64,000 nt of DNA, taken from NCBI GenBank assembly GCA_026391675.1, contig JAPLDQ010000013.1:1-64000 (forward strand), given 5' to 3'. Below are positions 18,024-27,570 of the stretch, one piece after another. The notes beneath the pieces were generated by a model that did no database searches, was not told the DNA's origin, and saw only the letters and a program-made list of their open reading frames with translations. Positions within the stretch are counted from its first letter, which is position 1; each line of letters begins with the position of its first letter. Origin of the DNA: Bacteroidota bacterium (lineage in GTDB: Bacteria; Bacteroidota; Bacteroidia; Bacteroidales; JACABE01). Made by a program: the position numbers and the translations under genes.

Positions 18024-19046
18024 ATGAAAAAGTCAGATTTATTAAAAGACGTTGTAAAACATATTGATATCAAATCTTTTGATGCCACAACCATTATCAA
18101 TGCCATGCGCGATATGTCATTCACATCAAGAGATACAGCCAATGCCACTGATATCCTGATCAGAATGATAAATGAAGATGAATGCAGCATTATCCTGACA
18201 TTAGCAGGAAGCACAAGTGCAGCAGGATGTATGCAGGTTTATGTTGATATGGTTAAAGCCAATATGATAGATGCTATTGTTGCAACAGGTGCATCCATTG
18301 TTGATATGGACTTTTTCGAAGCCCTCGGATATAAACATTACAAAGGTTCACCATTTATTGACGACAGCAAACTCCGTGATTTGTATATCGACAGAATTTA
18401 CGATACCTATATTGATGAAGAAGAATTGCAGCATTGCGACAGAACCATCAAGGAAATTGCCGATTCATTGGAAAAAAGAGCCTATTCTTCCCGCGAATTT
18501 ATCCGCGAAATGGGTAAATATTTAACAACACATGCAAAGAAAAAAGATTCATTGGTTCAGGTTTGTTACGAACACAATGTACCTATCTTCTGCCCTGCAT
18601 TTACGGATAGCAGCGCCGGATTCGGTTTGGTTTTACATCAGTGGGAAAACCCTGAAAAACATTTATCCATTGATTCAGTTAAAGATTTCCTGGAATTAAC
18701 CAAAATTAAGATGGAAGCTCCAATTACCGGTTTGTTTATGATAGGTGGCGGTGTTCCTAAGAATTTCACACAGGATACCGTAATTTGTGCAGAAGTATTG
18801 GGAAAAGATGTTCCTATGCACAAATATGCAGTTCAGATTACCGTAGCAGATTCAAGAGACGGTGCCTGTTCAAGTTCAACACTGAAAGAAGCTTCATCAT
18901 GGGGTAAAGTGGATACCGTTTACGAACAAATGGTTTTTGCTGAAGCCACTTCTGTATTACCATTAATGATAAGCTATGCATACAACAACAGCAACTGGAA
19001 AGCAAGAAGCCAGAAGGAATGGACCAAGATGATTGATAAAAAATAA
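18024..19046 (+). CDS. deoxyhypusine synthase family protein
   Basis: The 340-residue protein has the deoxyhypusine synthase fold: an early LTLAGSTSAAG segment (NAD-binding region), IVATGASIVDMDF near residue 90, FCPAFTDSSAGF near 195, and GGGVPKN near 240, where the lysine aligns with the catalytic lysine of the eukaryotic enzyme (GGGVVKHH). The histidine after it is Asn here. SSSTLKEASSWGK near 290 matches the conserved SWGK. Bacteria lack eIF5A, so the usual protein target is absent. Bacterial members transfer the aminobutyl group of spermidine to other amines, such as in homospermidine synthesis. The adjacent arginine decarboxylase supports polyamine metabolism. Confidence 0.85.
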   Translation: MKKSDLLKDVVKHIDIKSFDATTIINAMRDMSFTSRDTANATDILIRMINEDECSIILTLAGSTSAAGCMQVYVDMVKANMIDAIVATGASIVDMDFFEALGYKHYKGSPFIDDSKLRDLYIDRIYDTYIDEEELQHCDRTIKEIADSLEKRAYSSREFIREMGKYLTTHAKKKDSLVQVCYEHNVPIFCPAFTDSSAGFGLVLHQWENPEKHLSIDSVKDFLELTKIKMEAPITGLFMIGGGVPKNFTQDTVICAEVLGKDVPMHKYAVQITVADSRDGACSSSTLKEASSWGKVDTVYEQMVFAEATSVLPLMISYAYNNSNWKARSQKEWTKMIDKK

Positions 19047-19067
19047 TCATTATTATATTAAAATCTG

Positions 19068-19106
19068 AAAGCCATTTTGAGTCAATCCGAAATGGCTTTT
19101 ATTTTT
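19068..19106 (+). terminator. intrinsic terminator
   Basis: The stem AAAGCCATTT / AAATGGCTTT with a 12-base loop and a following T-rich run lies 21 bases after the deoxyhypusine-synthase-like gene. Confidence 0.85.
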
Positions 19107-19172
19107 TTATTTTAACTATTCATTTTTGTAAATTTTCAATGATTTAACAACAAATAATCCGAAAAATATTTG

Positions 19173-19180
19173 TAATTTTG
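19173..19180 (+). promoter_or_regulatory. -7 box of tig
   Basis: TAATTTTG fits TAnnTTTG, 55 bases before the start codon of the trigger factor gene. Confidence 0.5.
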
Positions 19181-19235
19181 CATGCTTATTTTTAAAACGC
19201 AATTTACTTAATTATCAATAAATTAATAATTTCCA

Positions 19236-20585
19236 ATGAACATTACACAAGAAAATACAGGCGATTTAACAGCTGTTATCAAAATTGAATTAAATCAGGC
19301 AGATTATCAGGAAAAAGTTAGTAAACAATTAAAGGATTTCCAGCAAAAAGCCAATGTTCCGGGTTTCCGTCCGGGTAAAGTGCCTTTTGGTATGGTACAG
19401 AAAATGTACGGTAAAGGTGTAAAAATTGACGAAATCAATAAAGTATTGTCTGAAGCATTGGAACTGCATATTACTGAAAATAAGATAGAAACATTGGGCA
19501 GCCCATTGATGAGCGAAGAAAAAAATGCCAATATCGACTGGGATAATCAGGACGATTTTGAATTTTACTTTGATATTGCCATTCAACCTGAAGTAAACAT
19601 TGACCTGGAAAGTATTAAAGTGGATAAATTCAACATCAAAGCAGACGATAAACTGATAGACCAGTTTGTACTTGACATACAGAAACGTCACGGACATGCC
19701 CATTCACATGATGAAGCAGATGAACATGATATTATTCATGCTGATGCTGTTGAACTGGATGAAAATATGAATGAAAAAGAAAACGGTATCAAATCCAAAG
19801 TTTCTTTTGCAGTTGAAAAAATTACCGATGCTAAATTAAAAGCTTCAATTATTGGCTTAAAAATAGGAAATCCTGTTGATTTGAATATGATGGCTGCTTT
19901 TGGCTCGGAAGAAGAAGTTGCCCATATTTTAAATTTAAAAAATGATGACGCAGCACTCAAATCAACATACAGAATCAGTGCATTGGAAATCAGCCATCTG
20001 CACGAAGCTGAACTGAATGAAGAATTATTTAAAAGAGTATATCCACAAGATGATATAACTACCATAGAAGATTTCCGCAAACGCATAGCCCAGGAAGCTG
20101 AAGCTTACTATGAAAAGGAAAGCGACCAGAAATTACTGGGTGATGTTATCACCAAATTGATTGAAGAAACCAAAGTGGAATTACCAGCTGAATTTCTGAA
20201 AAGATGGTTACTGGAAAGCAACCGCAATAAAGTTACTGCAGAACAAATAGAATCTGATTTTGGAGCTTACGAACGTTCATTGAAATGGCAATTGATTGAA
20301 AACAAATTAATTACCGCAAACAGCATACATGTTGAAGAAGCTGAAGTAAGAGCATATATTAAAGAATTTGTATTGGGCCAGTATTTCCCTAAATCAGAAG
20401 ATGAAGAACAGGATAAACGTATGGACAGCATTGTAGATACCATCATGAAAAATGAAAAAGAAATAAAAAGAATTTACGATGAAATGTACGACAAAAAGAT
20501 GATATCTTTGTTTAAAGAGAAAGTAAAAACTAAAGCTAAAGATATTACTTTTGAAGACTTTGTAAAATTAGCACAGAAAAACTAG
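19236..20585 (+). CDS. tig: trigger factor
   Basis: The 449-residue protein has the N-terminal ribosome-binding domain with the signature PGFRPGKVP (near residue 44) that docks at the ribosomal exit tunnel. A divergent middle (PPIase-like) region contains a His/Asp-rich stretch near 150 (HGHAHSHDEADEHD), and the C-terminal helical chaperone domain ends at about 445. It binds nascent chains cotranslationally. The order tig-clpP-clpX is conserved in many bacteria and supports the call. The histidine-rich segment is unusual and might bind metal, but it lies in a poorly conserved loop. Confidence 0.93.
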   Translation: MNITQENTGDLTAVIKIELNQADYQEKVSKQLKDFQQKANVPGFRPGKVPFGMVQKMYGKGVKIDEINKVLSEALELHITENKIETLGSPLMSEEKNANIDWDNQDDFEFYFDIAIQPEVNIDLESIKVDKFNIKADDKLIDQFVLDIQKRHGHAHSHDEADEHDIIHADAVELDENMNEKENGIKSKVSFAVEKITDAKLKASIIGLKIGNPVDLNMMAAFGSEEEVAHILNLKNDDAALKSTYRISALEISHLHEAELNEELFKRVYPQDDITTIEDFRKRIAQEAEAYYEKESDQKLLGDVITKLIEETKVELPAEFLKRWLLESNRNKVTAEQIESDFGAYERSLKWQLIENKLITANSIHVEEAEVRAYIKEFVLGQYFPKSEDEEQDKRMDSIVDTIMKNEKEIKRIYDEMYDKKMISLFKEKVKTKAKDITFEDFVKLAQKN

Positions 20586-20591
20586 TTCATC

Positions 20592-20680
20592 AAATTATGA
20601 ATTATGAGTTATGAATTATGAATACACAATTTAATAACTTAATAACCAATAACTTAATAACCTAATAACCAATAACCAAA
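20592..20680. repeat. low-complexity repeats between tig and clpP
   Basis: ATTATGAATTATGAGTTATGAATTATGAA is followed by repeated AATAACTTAATAACC units up to the clpP start. The pattern resembles simple-sequence expansion. It leaves no room for an ordinary promoter, so clpP is probably read from upstream. Confidence 0.6.
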
Positions 20681-21354
20681 TGCATAACGAATTCAGAAAA
20701 TACGCCATCAAACACAGAGGCATTAACAGCCTTAGTTTTGACAAATACCATTCAGTAATGAATAATGGATATATTTCTCCGACCATTATTGAGGAACGTC
20801 AGCTGAACGTTGCATCCATGGATGTATTCTCAAGATTGATGATGGACCGCATCATTTTTCTGGGTGTAGCTATTGATGACACTGTTGCCAATATCATTCA
20901 GGCTCAATTATTATTTCTGGAATCGGTTGATTCATCAAAAGACATACAGATTTACCTTAATACACCTGGTGGTTCAGTATATGCCGGCTTAGGAATATAC
21001 GATACCATGCAGTATATAGCCCCGGAAGTTGCTACAATATGCACAGGAATGGCTGCTTCAATGGGAGCAATTTTGTTATGCGCCGGTGCTGAAGGTAAAA
21101 GAACTGCTTTAAAACATTCTCGTATACTTATTCACCAACCTATGGGTGGTGCCGAAGGACAAGCCTCTGATATTGAAATTACTGCAAGAGAAATTCAGAA
21201 GTTAAAAAAAGAATTATACGATATCATAGCGCATCATTCAAAACAAACCTATGATAAGATATGGCAGGATGCTGACCGCGATTACTGGATGACAGCTGAA
21301 GAAGCTAAAAACTACGGAATGATTGACGAGATCCTGATCCGTAACAAAAAATAA
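20680..21354 (+). CDS. clpP: ATP-dependent Clp protease proteolytic subunit
   Basis: The 224-residue serine protease has the nucleophile in GMAASMGAILL (Ser near residue 126), the catalytic His in RILIHQPMGG (near 151) and the Asp in the following helical segment. The N-terminal propeptide is longer than in E. coli ClpP. It forms tetradecameric rings that degrade proteins fed by ClpX, encoded next. The start ATG at 20680 is preceded by repeats rather than a clear ribosome-binding site, as is common in this phylum. Confidence 0.95.
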   Translation: MHNEFRKYAIKHRGINSLSFDKYHSVMNNGYISPTIIEERQLNVASMDVFSRLMMDRIIFLGVAIDDTVANIIQAQLLFLESVDSSKDIQIYLNTPGGSVYAGLGIYDTMQYIAPEVATICTGMAASMGAILLCAGAEGKRTALKHSRILIHQPMGGAEGQASDIEITAREIQKLKKELYDIIAHHSKQTYDKIWQDADRDYWMTAEEAKNYGMIDEILIRNKK

Positions 21355-21556
21355 AGAAATGTCCATGTTCTAAAGAACGCTAAATGAAATAATTATATCA
21401 TGGATATTCCATTGGCGAAATTTGATAAATATTAATAAAACAGAACATAGTAACTTTAACGGATTCAGAAATATAATAAAAAATAAATAAATGAAATTGA
21501 GTATAAGCTTAATATTTAGTATTCAAATATTAAAAGCTTAATTAATAAGGATAAAA

Positions 21557-22792
21557 ATGCAAAAAGAGAAGGAAAAATGTTCATTTTGTGGACGTTCAAA
21601 AGCCAATACCAACATACTTATTGCCGGTTTAGAGGCAAAAATATGCGACTATTGTGTGTTGCAGGCCAAAGCTATACTGGATGAAGAATCACCACAAAAA
21701 AAATCGCAGGAATTAAGCAAAATAAATATCCTTAAACCTTCCGAAATTAAACATCATCTGGACCAATATGTAATCGGTCAGGAAGAAGCCAAGAAATACC
21801 TTTCCGTTGCCGTTTACAACCATTTTAAGCGTATTAACCAACCTCCGGCCAAAGATAATGATGATGTTGAAATTGAAAAATCCAATATCATTATCGTTGG
21901 TGAAACAGGAACCGGAAAAACTTTATTGGCCCGTACCATTGCAAGGATGTTGCACGTTCCTTTCTGCATCGCTGATGCTACAGTGCTTACCGAAGCAGGT
22001 TATGTAGGCGAAGATGTGGAAAGCATTCTTTCCCGCTTGTTGCAGGCTGCTGATTTTAATGTGGAAGCCGCAGAACGCGGAATTATTTTTATTGATGAAA
22101 TTGATAAAATTGCACGTAAAAGTGACAATCCTTCGATTACCCGTGATGTTTCCGGCGAAGGTGTTCAGCAGGCATTGCTGAAACTGCTTGAAGGAGCAGT
22201 GGTAAGTGTTCCGCCTCAGGGTGGGCGCAAGCATCCTGAACAAAAAATGATACAGGTAAATACTCAGAATATTCTTTTTATTGCCGGCGGTGCTTTTGAC
22301 GGTATTGATAAAAAAATCGGCAGCCGCATGAAAGCCAATATGATTGGATATGCAGCAGCAAAGGAAACTGATGTTATCGACAAGAAGAATTTATTGCAAT
22401 ATGTGGCACCACAGGATATCCGCAGCTATGGAATGATTCCCGAAATTGTTGGTCGTTTCCCGGTTTTGACAAGCCTTAATCCTTTAGATAAAGATGCCCT
22501 CAGACGTATTCTGACAGAACCTAAAAATGCATTGGTAAAACAATATGTCAAACTTTTCAAAATGGATCATATTGATTTAAGTTTTGATGATGCTGTACTT
22601 GATTTTATTGTTGATAAAGCGCTGGAATTTAAGCTGGGTGCCCGCGGACTGCGTTCAATACTGGAAAATATAATGACTGATGCCATGTTCGACTTTCCTT
22701 CGATGCAAGACGTAAAACATCTGAATATTACTTTAGATTATGCCAGTGAAAAACTGCAAAAAACCAATATCGCAAAACTAAAGGTTGCCTAA
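21557..22792 (+). CDS. clpX: Clp protease ATP-binding subunit ClpX
   Basis: The 411-residue protein has the N-terminal zinc-binding domain (CSFCGR ... CDYC, Cys at about 8, 11, 30 and 33), the Walker A motif GETGTGKT near residue 118 and Walker [10 protein letters not shown] near 180. The sensor and RGLRS segments of the Clp AAA+ family are present near the end ([13 protein letters not shown]). The hexamer unfolds substrates and passes them to ClpP. It lies 202 bases downstream of clpP, so it may be cotranscribed or have its own promoter. Confidence 0.96.
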   Translation: MQKEKEKCSFCGRSKANTNILIAGLEAKICDYCVLQAKAILDEESPQKKSQELSKINILKPSEIKHHLDQYVIGQEEAKKYLSVAVYNHFKRINQPPAKDNDDVEIEKSNIIIVGETGTGKTLLARTIARMLHVPFCIADATVLTEAGYVGEDVESILSRLLQAADFNVEAAERGIIFIDEIDKIARKSDNPSITRDVSGEGVQQALLKLLEGAVVSVPPQGGRKHPEQKMIQVNTQNILFIAGGAFDGIDKKIGSRMKANMIGYAAAKETDVIDKKNLLQYVAPQDIRSYGMIPEIVGRFPVLTSLNPLDKDALRRILTEPKNALVKQYVKLFKMDHIDLSFDDAVLDFIVDKALEFKLGARGLRSILENIMTDAMFDFPSMQDVKHLNITLDYASEKLQKTNIAKLKVA

Positions 22793-22844
22793 AATCCGTT
22801 AGTATTTTATTCGAAATTAATCATTTTGCATTTATAAATTTTCC

Positions 22845-22852
22845 TACATTTG
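22845..22852 (+). promoter_or_regulatory. -7 box of the aspartate kinase gene
   Basis: TACATTTG fits TAnnTTTG, with TTG at 22826-22828 as a possible -33 element (16-base spacing). It covers the TTG that would be the longest start, so translation must begin at ATG 22877. Confidence 0.6.
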
Positions 22853-22876
22853 TCTATACTAAATGCTCAGAATAAT

Positions 22877-24154
22877 ATGAAGGTCTTTAAATTTGGTGGT
22901 GCATCTGTCAACAGCGCAGATGCAGTTAAAAATGTAGCTGAAATACTCAAAAATTATAAAGAAGAGAAACTGCTGATCGTAATTTCTGCGATGGGTAAGA
23001 CTACCAATGCCCTGGAAAGACTTTGCCAGGCTTATTTGGATAAAACAACTGATTGCCATGATATTTTTGAAGGAATTTACAACTATCATTTTCAGATTAT
23101 CAATGCTTTATTCAGCGACAAAAACCATGAAATTTTTGAAGAGATAAATTCTATTTTTAAAGAATTAAACATTAAAATCAAATCTCACCCTTCTGAAAAT
23201 TACGACTTTGAATATGACCAGATTGTTTCTACAGGGGAATTACTTTCCACAAAAATTATCAGCTTCTACCTGAACAGTAGCGGTATTAAAAATACCTGGC
23301 TCAATGCCTGTGATATCATTAAAACTGATAATACCTATCGTGAAGGTAAAGTTGACTGGCAGGAATGTATGCACAAAACCAACAGACTACTGATTCCAAT
23401 TTTTGAGGATAAATTTTCACCGGTTTCATTTGTTATCACACAAGGATTTGTCGGAAGTTCGCCTGATGAACACCCTATAACACTGGGCCGCGAAGGTTCC
23501 GATTATTCTGCTGCAATATTTGCATACAACCTGAATGCTACTGAGATGATTATCTGGAAAGATGTACCGGGTGTTTTAAATGCTGACCCCAAGTATTTTG
23601 AAGATACACATAAGCTGGATAAAATATCTTACACTGAAGCCATTGAGCTGGCCTATTACGGTGCCAGTATCATCCACCCAAAAACAATCAAACCGCTACA
23701 GAATAAGAATATTCCTTTAAAGATAAAATCATTTATTCATCCCGAGGAAGAAGGAACTATAATCTCCGATATAGATCAGGCAGAAGGCTTGATTCCTTCA
23801 TTTATTTTCAAGAAAAACCAATGTCTGGTTTCAATCTCACCAAGAGATTTTTCGTTTATTGCAGAAGAAAATCTATCTTCTATCTTTGGGATATTAGCCA
23901 AAATTGGCATAAAAATCAACCTGATGCAGAATTCTGCAATTAGTTTTTCCATCTGTATTGATGAAAATAATAATAAGTTCGAACTTTTAATTTCTGAGCT
24001 AAAAAAAGATTATAAAGTCAAGTATAATCAAAATCTTGAACTGATTACAATCCGGCATTACGACCAGCAGACGATAGATAAACTGGTAAATGGCCGGGAA
24101 ATAAAACTGGAACAAAAGAGCAGGTTAACAGTTCAGATTGTAGTAAAAGGTTGA
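22877..24154 (+). CDS. aspartate kinase
   Basis: From ATG 22877 the protein has 425 residues and begins MKVFKFGGASV, the ATP-binding KFGG motif of aspartate kinases. Other family marks are SAMGKTTNALE, FVGSSPDEHPITLGREGSDYS (substrate and ATP site) and KDVPGVLNADPK. The C-terminal 130 residues look like paired ACT domains, which usually bind lysine or threonine for feedback control. It phosphorylates aspartate at the start of the lysine, threonine and methionine pathways. The length fits a monofunctional enzyme without a homoserine dehydrogenase domain. The next gene converges on it. Confidence 0.93.
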   Translation: MKVFKFGGASVNSADAVKNVAEILKNYKEEKLLIVISAMGKTTNALERLCQAYLDKTTDCHDIFEGIYNYHFQIINALFSDKNHEIFEEINSIFKELNIKIKSHPSENYDFEYDQIVSTGELLSTKIISFYLNSSGIKNTWLNACDIIKTDNTYREGKVDWQECMHKTNRLLIPIFEDKFSPVSFVITQGFVGSSPDEHPITLGREGSDYSAAIFAYNLNATEMIIWKDVPGVLNADPKYFEDTHKLDKISYTEAIELAYYGASIIHPKTIKPLQNKNIPLKIKSFIHPEEEGTIISDIDQAEGLIPSFIFKKNQCLVSISPRDFSFIAEENLSSIFGILAKIGIKINLMQNSAISFSICIDENNNKFELLISELKKDYKVKYNQNLELITIRHYDQQTIDKLVNGREIKLEQKSRLTVQIVVKG

Positions 24155-24162
24155 GTTATAAA

Positions 24163-25569
24163 TTAATCTTTTGCCTCAAAACTCAGATTCAGATTCCCTT
24201 TAAAATTTACAGCCACTTTAATGGATTCGGGTGTAAGAAAAATATTATCAATATATAAATCCAGTATCTGACCGTTGAGCAATACATTTTTTGTAATATA
24301 ATTATTACTCAGTTTTTGCTGAATCAGGCGTTTGGATTCTGCCAGCTTATCCCCTATCGGAAATACCAGACTGGGTTCTATCATCCTGATCAGTTTGTTG
24401 TGCAACAGCCAATTGGCAGTTTTTATCAATGCATTTCTTGTTTGAAGCTCAAAGTCAATGTCAACAATCCTTACAGTAGCATTTGCTGAATCATATACCG
24501 GTTTGCCGGTAAAATAAATGGTGGCATTTAAACTACCGATAAGGGTAGTGGCGATTATCATTTTATTATTGCTTCCATAAACTTTAATATCTGTAACAGT
24601 AACTGTTTTTTTATCCTGGGTAAAAGTTTTACCTTTCAGAAACTGCTTAGCCAGCGTATCTGCCGTTTTATAGGAAATGTCAGCCAACAGGTTGATATTA
24701 AAATTATTATCCATGGTTTTTACCATTTTATAATCGGGTAAGCCGGTATTTTTTGATGCAGGTGGTTCAGAACCCATATAAGATTCAATGAGTGATTTTA
24801 TTCCAATGGAAATCTTAATTTTACCATTCTGACTGAGTATGGGAGTCGATGAAATTTCCTGAGGATTAAGTTTTAACCAGATATTGTATTCGTTATTTAT
24901 TTTTATTGGTTTTTGCAAACTAATCCATACATCCTGTATATATTTCCGCATGGAAAAATTTTGTTTTATCGCTTTATCAATTTCACTGCTGATGGTTCCC
25001 TGATTTTTCTTTAAAATTGAACCGGCAATGAATTTTATCGGAATATCAATAGGACCAACCTTAATTACCGGTGTGCTCAGCCATTCGAAGCCATCTGAAT
25101 TTGTAAAAGTAGAAATTGTCCAGTCGGGGTTAATATAAAAGGTAGATTTAAATTTCAGTGCAATTTCAGCGTTAATTTCACGATAATCAGAAACACTAAT
25201 TCCCAGTAATTCTTTTTTAAATCCGGCTTTAATCCATAATTTCAGGGGAATACGATAGGAAAGCTGATTATTTTCATAGTTCAGTGTAAAATCTTCTTTT
25301 TTCCAGGCCTTAACCATTACATTGTCATTATCATTGTCTTCAAAACTATTATCTTCATATATCAAACCAGTGAATTTTTTATTAATACTGTTCTGAAGAT
25401 CAGCTATATTAATATATAATGGCAGATTGATAACAGAAGGTTTAGGTGTATAATTAGGAGCAACATAAGCTTCTTCAGGACGTGTTATTTTTAATGAAGA
25501 ACAACTGTAAAGGAAGCCAAGTAACAATAATAAAATAATAATATTGAAATGGATGGTGACTTTTTTCAT
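24163..25569 (-). CDS. DUF4403 family lipoprotein
   Basis: The 468-residue protein starts with a lipoprotein signal (FNIIILLLLLGFLYSCSS, lipobox Cys near residue 23). The mature part shows the DUF4403 pattern: PSVINLPLYINIADLQNSINKKF near 45-65, then a repeated beta-rich region and a second LNLSF-type end. The fold is thought to resemble lipid-binding tubular (BPI/TULIP-like) proteins, but the function is not known. It should be anchored to a membrane in the cell envelope. The gene ends 8 bases from the converging aspartate kinase gene. Confidence 0.85.
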   Translation of the reverse strand: MKKVTIHFNIIILLLLLGFLYSCSSLKITRPEEAYVAPNYTPKPSVINLPLYINIADLQNSINKKFTGLIYEDNSFEDNDNDNVMVKAWKKEDFTLNYENNQLSYRIPLKLWIKAGFKKELLGISVSDYREINAEIALKFKSTFYINPDWTISTFTNSDGFEWLSTPVIKVGPIDIPIKFIAGSILKKNQGTISSEIDKAIKQNFSMRKYIQDVWISLQKPIKINNEYNIWLKLNPQEISSTPILSQNGKIKISIGIKSLIESYMGSEPPASKNTGLPDYKMVKTMDNNFNINLLADISYKTADTLAKQFLKGKTFTQDKKTVTVTDIKVYGSNNKMIIATTLIGSLNATIYFTGKPVYDSANATVRIVDIDFELQTRNALIKTANWLLHNKLIRMIEPSLVFPIGDKLAESKRLIQQKLSNNYITKNVLLNGQILDLYIDNIFLTPESIKVAVNFKGNLNLSFEAKD

Positions 25570-25680
25570 ATTGTGACAGATTTAAAACAAAAGTAAAAAA
25601 ATTAAGTAAATAATCAGTTTATCATTCAATTAAAATGTTCATTTTTCTGAATGCAGATTTTATCGTATTAAAAATTTTTA

Positions 25681-25688
25681 TATATTTG
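25681..25688 (+). promoter_or_regulatory. -7 box of tRNA-Ala
   Basis: TATATTTG fits TAnnTTTG and ends 10 bases before the tRNA 5' end. Confidence 0.65.
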
Positions 25689-25698
25689 CAAAAGGATT

Positions 25699-25772
25699 GG
25701 GGCGTTAGCTCAGTTGGCTAGAGTGTCAGACTGGCAGTCTGAAGGTCATGGGTTCGACTCCCATACGCTCCA
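25699..25772 (+). tRNA. tRNA-Ala (GGC), likely integration site
   Basis: A 74-base cloverleaf: acceptor GGGGCGT with ACGCTCC (one G-T pair), D-arm GCTC/GAGT, anticodon stem TCAGA/TCTGA with loop CTGGCAG (anticodon GGC) and T-arm ATGGGTTCGACTCCCAT. CCA is not encoded. A tyrosine recombinase gene lies 76 bases downstream and faces it, the usual geometry of an element inserted at a tRNA 3' end. Confidence 0.95.
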
Positions 25773-25784
25773 CAAACAAAATCA

Positions 25785-25817
25785 AGCCGTTACAAAATAA
25801 ATGTAACGGCTTTTTTA
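25785..25817 (+). terminator. terminator of tRNA-Ala
   Basis: The perfect stem AGCCGTTACA / TGTAACGGCT with a 7-base loop and a T-run lies 12 bases after the tRNA. It probably also ends the convergent recombinase transcript. Confidence 0.9.
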
Positions 25818-25843
25818 TTTGTGGTGTAGTTTTGTGGTGTAGT
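25818..25843. repeat. 13-bp tandem direct repeat beside the recombinase gene
   Basis: TTTGTGGTGTAGT occurs twice in direct succession (25818-25830 and 25831-25843), between the tRNA terminator and the end of the recombinase gene. This is where arm-type recombinase or excisionase sites of an attachment site would lie. Confidence 0.65.
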
Positions 25844-25847
25844 TTTT

Positions 25848-27140
25848 TCATTTTGGGAATACTCGAAACATGTTTTTTGACCTATCTTTTGAAATGGATT
25901 TAGCTATTTCTTTTTGATCAATGTAATGCTTTTTTGTTATCGAATAATTAGCATGCTGAAGTAATTTTGTAATATTTTTAGGATGGTATAATGCATTAGC
26001 TGTAATATAAGTGTGTCTTAACGATGTCATTGTAACAATGTAATTTCTATCTAATTTTTTGAAGTAAAAAGTAAACGCATCAGAGGCAGTTTTTGATAAA
26101 TTAATTCGACTTTTTTCATTGGGGGCTATAATAAACTCATTTTTATCTTTGTTTTCATTTAATCCTAAATCCAACAACAAGGCCTCTAACTCGGCTATAA
26201 TAGGAACATAATCAAATTCTAATTCATCTTTCTTTACCTTATTTTTAAGCTGATTAGCCTTATAATCAGGAACTGAAATATAGATTGGTCTATTATTCTC
26301 CCACTGGATCATATTCCATTTCATTTGAAATATCGCCTTATCTCTTCTGCCTGTAAATGCTTTTAATTTATAAGCCTCATTAAGCCAATCTCTATATCTA
26401 TTTCTTCTCGTATTTTTCCCGATTAGCTCTACTGAATCCAATGGACTAATAATTTTCAACAAATCATAGAAATCTTTTTTTGTAATACTAATATTGGTTT
26501 CTTTAGTTGCTTTCAATTTTATTTTCTTAAATACATTTTTTAATTCATACTCTTTAATATCGATCAAATAAGTAAACAAACCTCGTAACGTTTTTACATT
26601 ATTATTAAACGTATAACTTGAATTAGTTAATTCATTTAAAAAATCATAATATCCCCCAACAATGTGATCATTTACATCATTTATCTTAAATATATCAATA
26701 TTAATATTCTTTGTAAGAAGATATTTTTTAAAATTTTTTAAATTTGAATTAACATTATCGATATATCTTTCGGAATTATGCTTTTTCGCATAACTTGGAA
26801 CATCAACATCACTTAAAAAATCTATATACATTGACATGCAATCAAGTAACAAAATCGGGTTTTTAACTGGTGTCAAATTTTCTTTTCGATAAAAACCTCT
26901 TGAAATATCATTTCTTAAATCAATTAATTCTTTAACGGCTTCATCATAATTCCGAGCAACTAAAGTTTTAATTATCCGTTTTCTACTTCCATCAGGAAGA
27001 ATGATAATAGCTCTATATTTAGTTTTTTCAATAGGATGTAAGCAGCCATTATTTGGTTCATTATTTCTATGAATTACTTTATGGCAATTTGAACATCTAA
27101 TTTCTAAGCCTTTATATGGCCTATATTGTAGCTTTTCCAT
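25848..27140 (-). CDS. tyrosine recombinase (integrase)
   Basis: The 430-residue protein has a core-binding SAM-like domain at about 95-215 and a C-terminal catalytic domain. The catalytic residues are visible: Arg in FTGRRDKAI (near 266), the TSLRHTY box with its Arg (near 375), the late His in LLQHANYS and the nucleophile Tyr in KKHYID (near 405). The N-terminal 45 residues hold a CSNCHKVIH...GC cysteine cluster that may bind zinc, followed by an arm-binding beta-rich region. It should catalyse insertion and excision of the element at the adjacent tRNA-Ala. A small DNA-binding protein gene precedes it by 5 bases. Confidence 0.9.
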   Translation of the reverse strand: MEKLQYRPYKGLEIRCSNCHKVIHRNNEPNNGCLHPIEKTKYRAIIILPDGSRKRIIKTLVARNYDEAVKELIDLRNDISRGFYRKENLTPVKNPILLLDCMSMYIDFLSDVDVPSYAKKHNSERYIDNVNSNLKNFKKYLLTKNINIDIFKINDVNDHIVGGYYDFLNELTNSSYTFNNNVKTLRGLFTYLIDIKEYELKNVFKKIKLKATKETNISITKKDFYDLLKIISPLDSVELIGKNTRRNRYRDWLNEAYKLKAFTGRRDKAIFQMKWNMIQWENNRPIYISVPDYKANQLKNKVKKDELEFDYVPIIAELEALLLDLGLNENKDKNEFIIAPNEKSRINLSKTASDAFTFYFKKLDRNYIVTMTSLRHTYITANALYHPKNITKLLQHANYSITKKHYIDQKEIAKSISKDRSKNMFRVFPK

Positions 27141-27145
27141 ATTTT

Positions 27146-27538
27146 TTAGTTTTTATATATTTTTTTAGCTTTATCAGTCTTAGGCGTATATCTTGAATAT
27201 GAATGGACTGAATTGGGTTTATAATCTGAATCTATTTTATATAATTCATTCTTTTTCAATAAATTATAAGCTTCTTCCCATTTATCCCCGTATTCTCTTT
27301 GTAAACTTATAAGAATCAATTTATCGTTTGCTTTTTCAAAATAAAATTTATAAACAAACCTTCTATTTCCATCCTTATCAATTGGTACATTATTTTTATA
27401 ACACCATTTTATAACACTTGCAATTGTCTTATAATGTATTATATCTCCAATTTCCTGGAGAGATAACCGTTCATACATGTAATCTTTACTTACCATGTCT
27501 GTTGAGGTTATCGTATTATATACATTATTTGGTTTCAA
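27146..27538 (-). CDS. small helix-turn-helix protein, possible excisionase
   Basis: The 130-residue protein has a central segment (ERLSLQEIGDIIHYKTIASVIKWCYKN, about 22-48) that looks like a helix-turn-helix followed by a wing (NRRFVYKFYFE), as in excisionase or MerR-like DNA-binding proteins. The rest is basic and shows no other domain. It lies 5 bases upstream of the recombinase gene in the same direction, the usual place for a directionality factor. The function is inferred from position and fold impression only. Confidence 0.6.
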   Translation of the reverse strand: MKPNNVYNTITSTDMVSKDYMYERLSLQEIGDIIHYKTIASVIKWCYKNNVPIDKDGNRRFVYKFYFEKANDKLILISLQREYGDKWEEAYNLLKKNELYKIDSDYKPNSVHSYSRYTPKTDKAKKIYKN

Positions 27539-27570
27539 AATTTTCTTAATTAAATTTCCTTGATTTTATA

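Noticed and set aside
20592-20680. Possible CRISPR-like or regulatory repeats between tig and clpP
   Set aside because: The repeat is short simple sequence without spacers and no cas genes are in the window.
22850-22876. Longer N-terminus for aspartate kinase from a TTG start
   Set aside because: The TTG is part of a -7 promoter box, and the family starts at MKVFKFGG.
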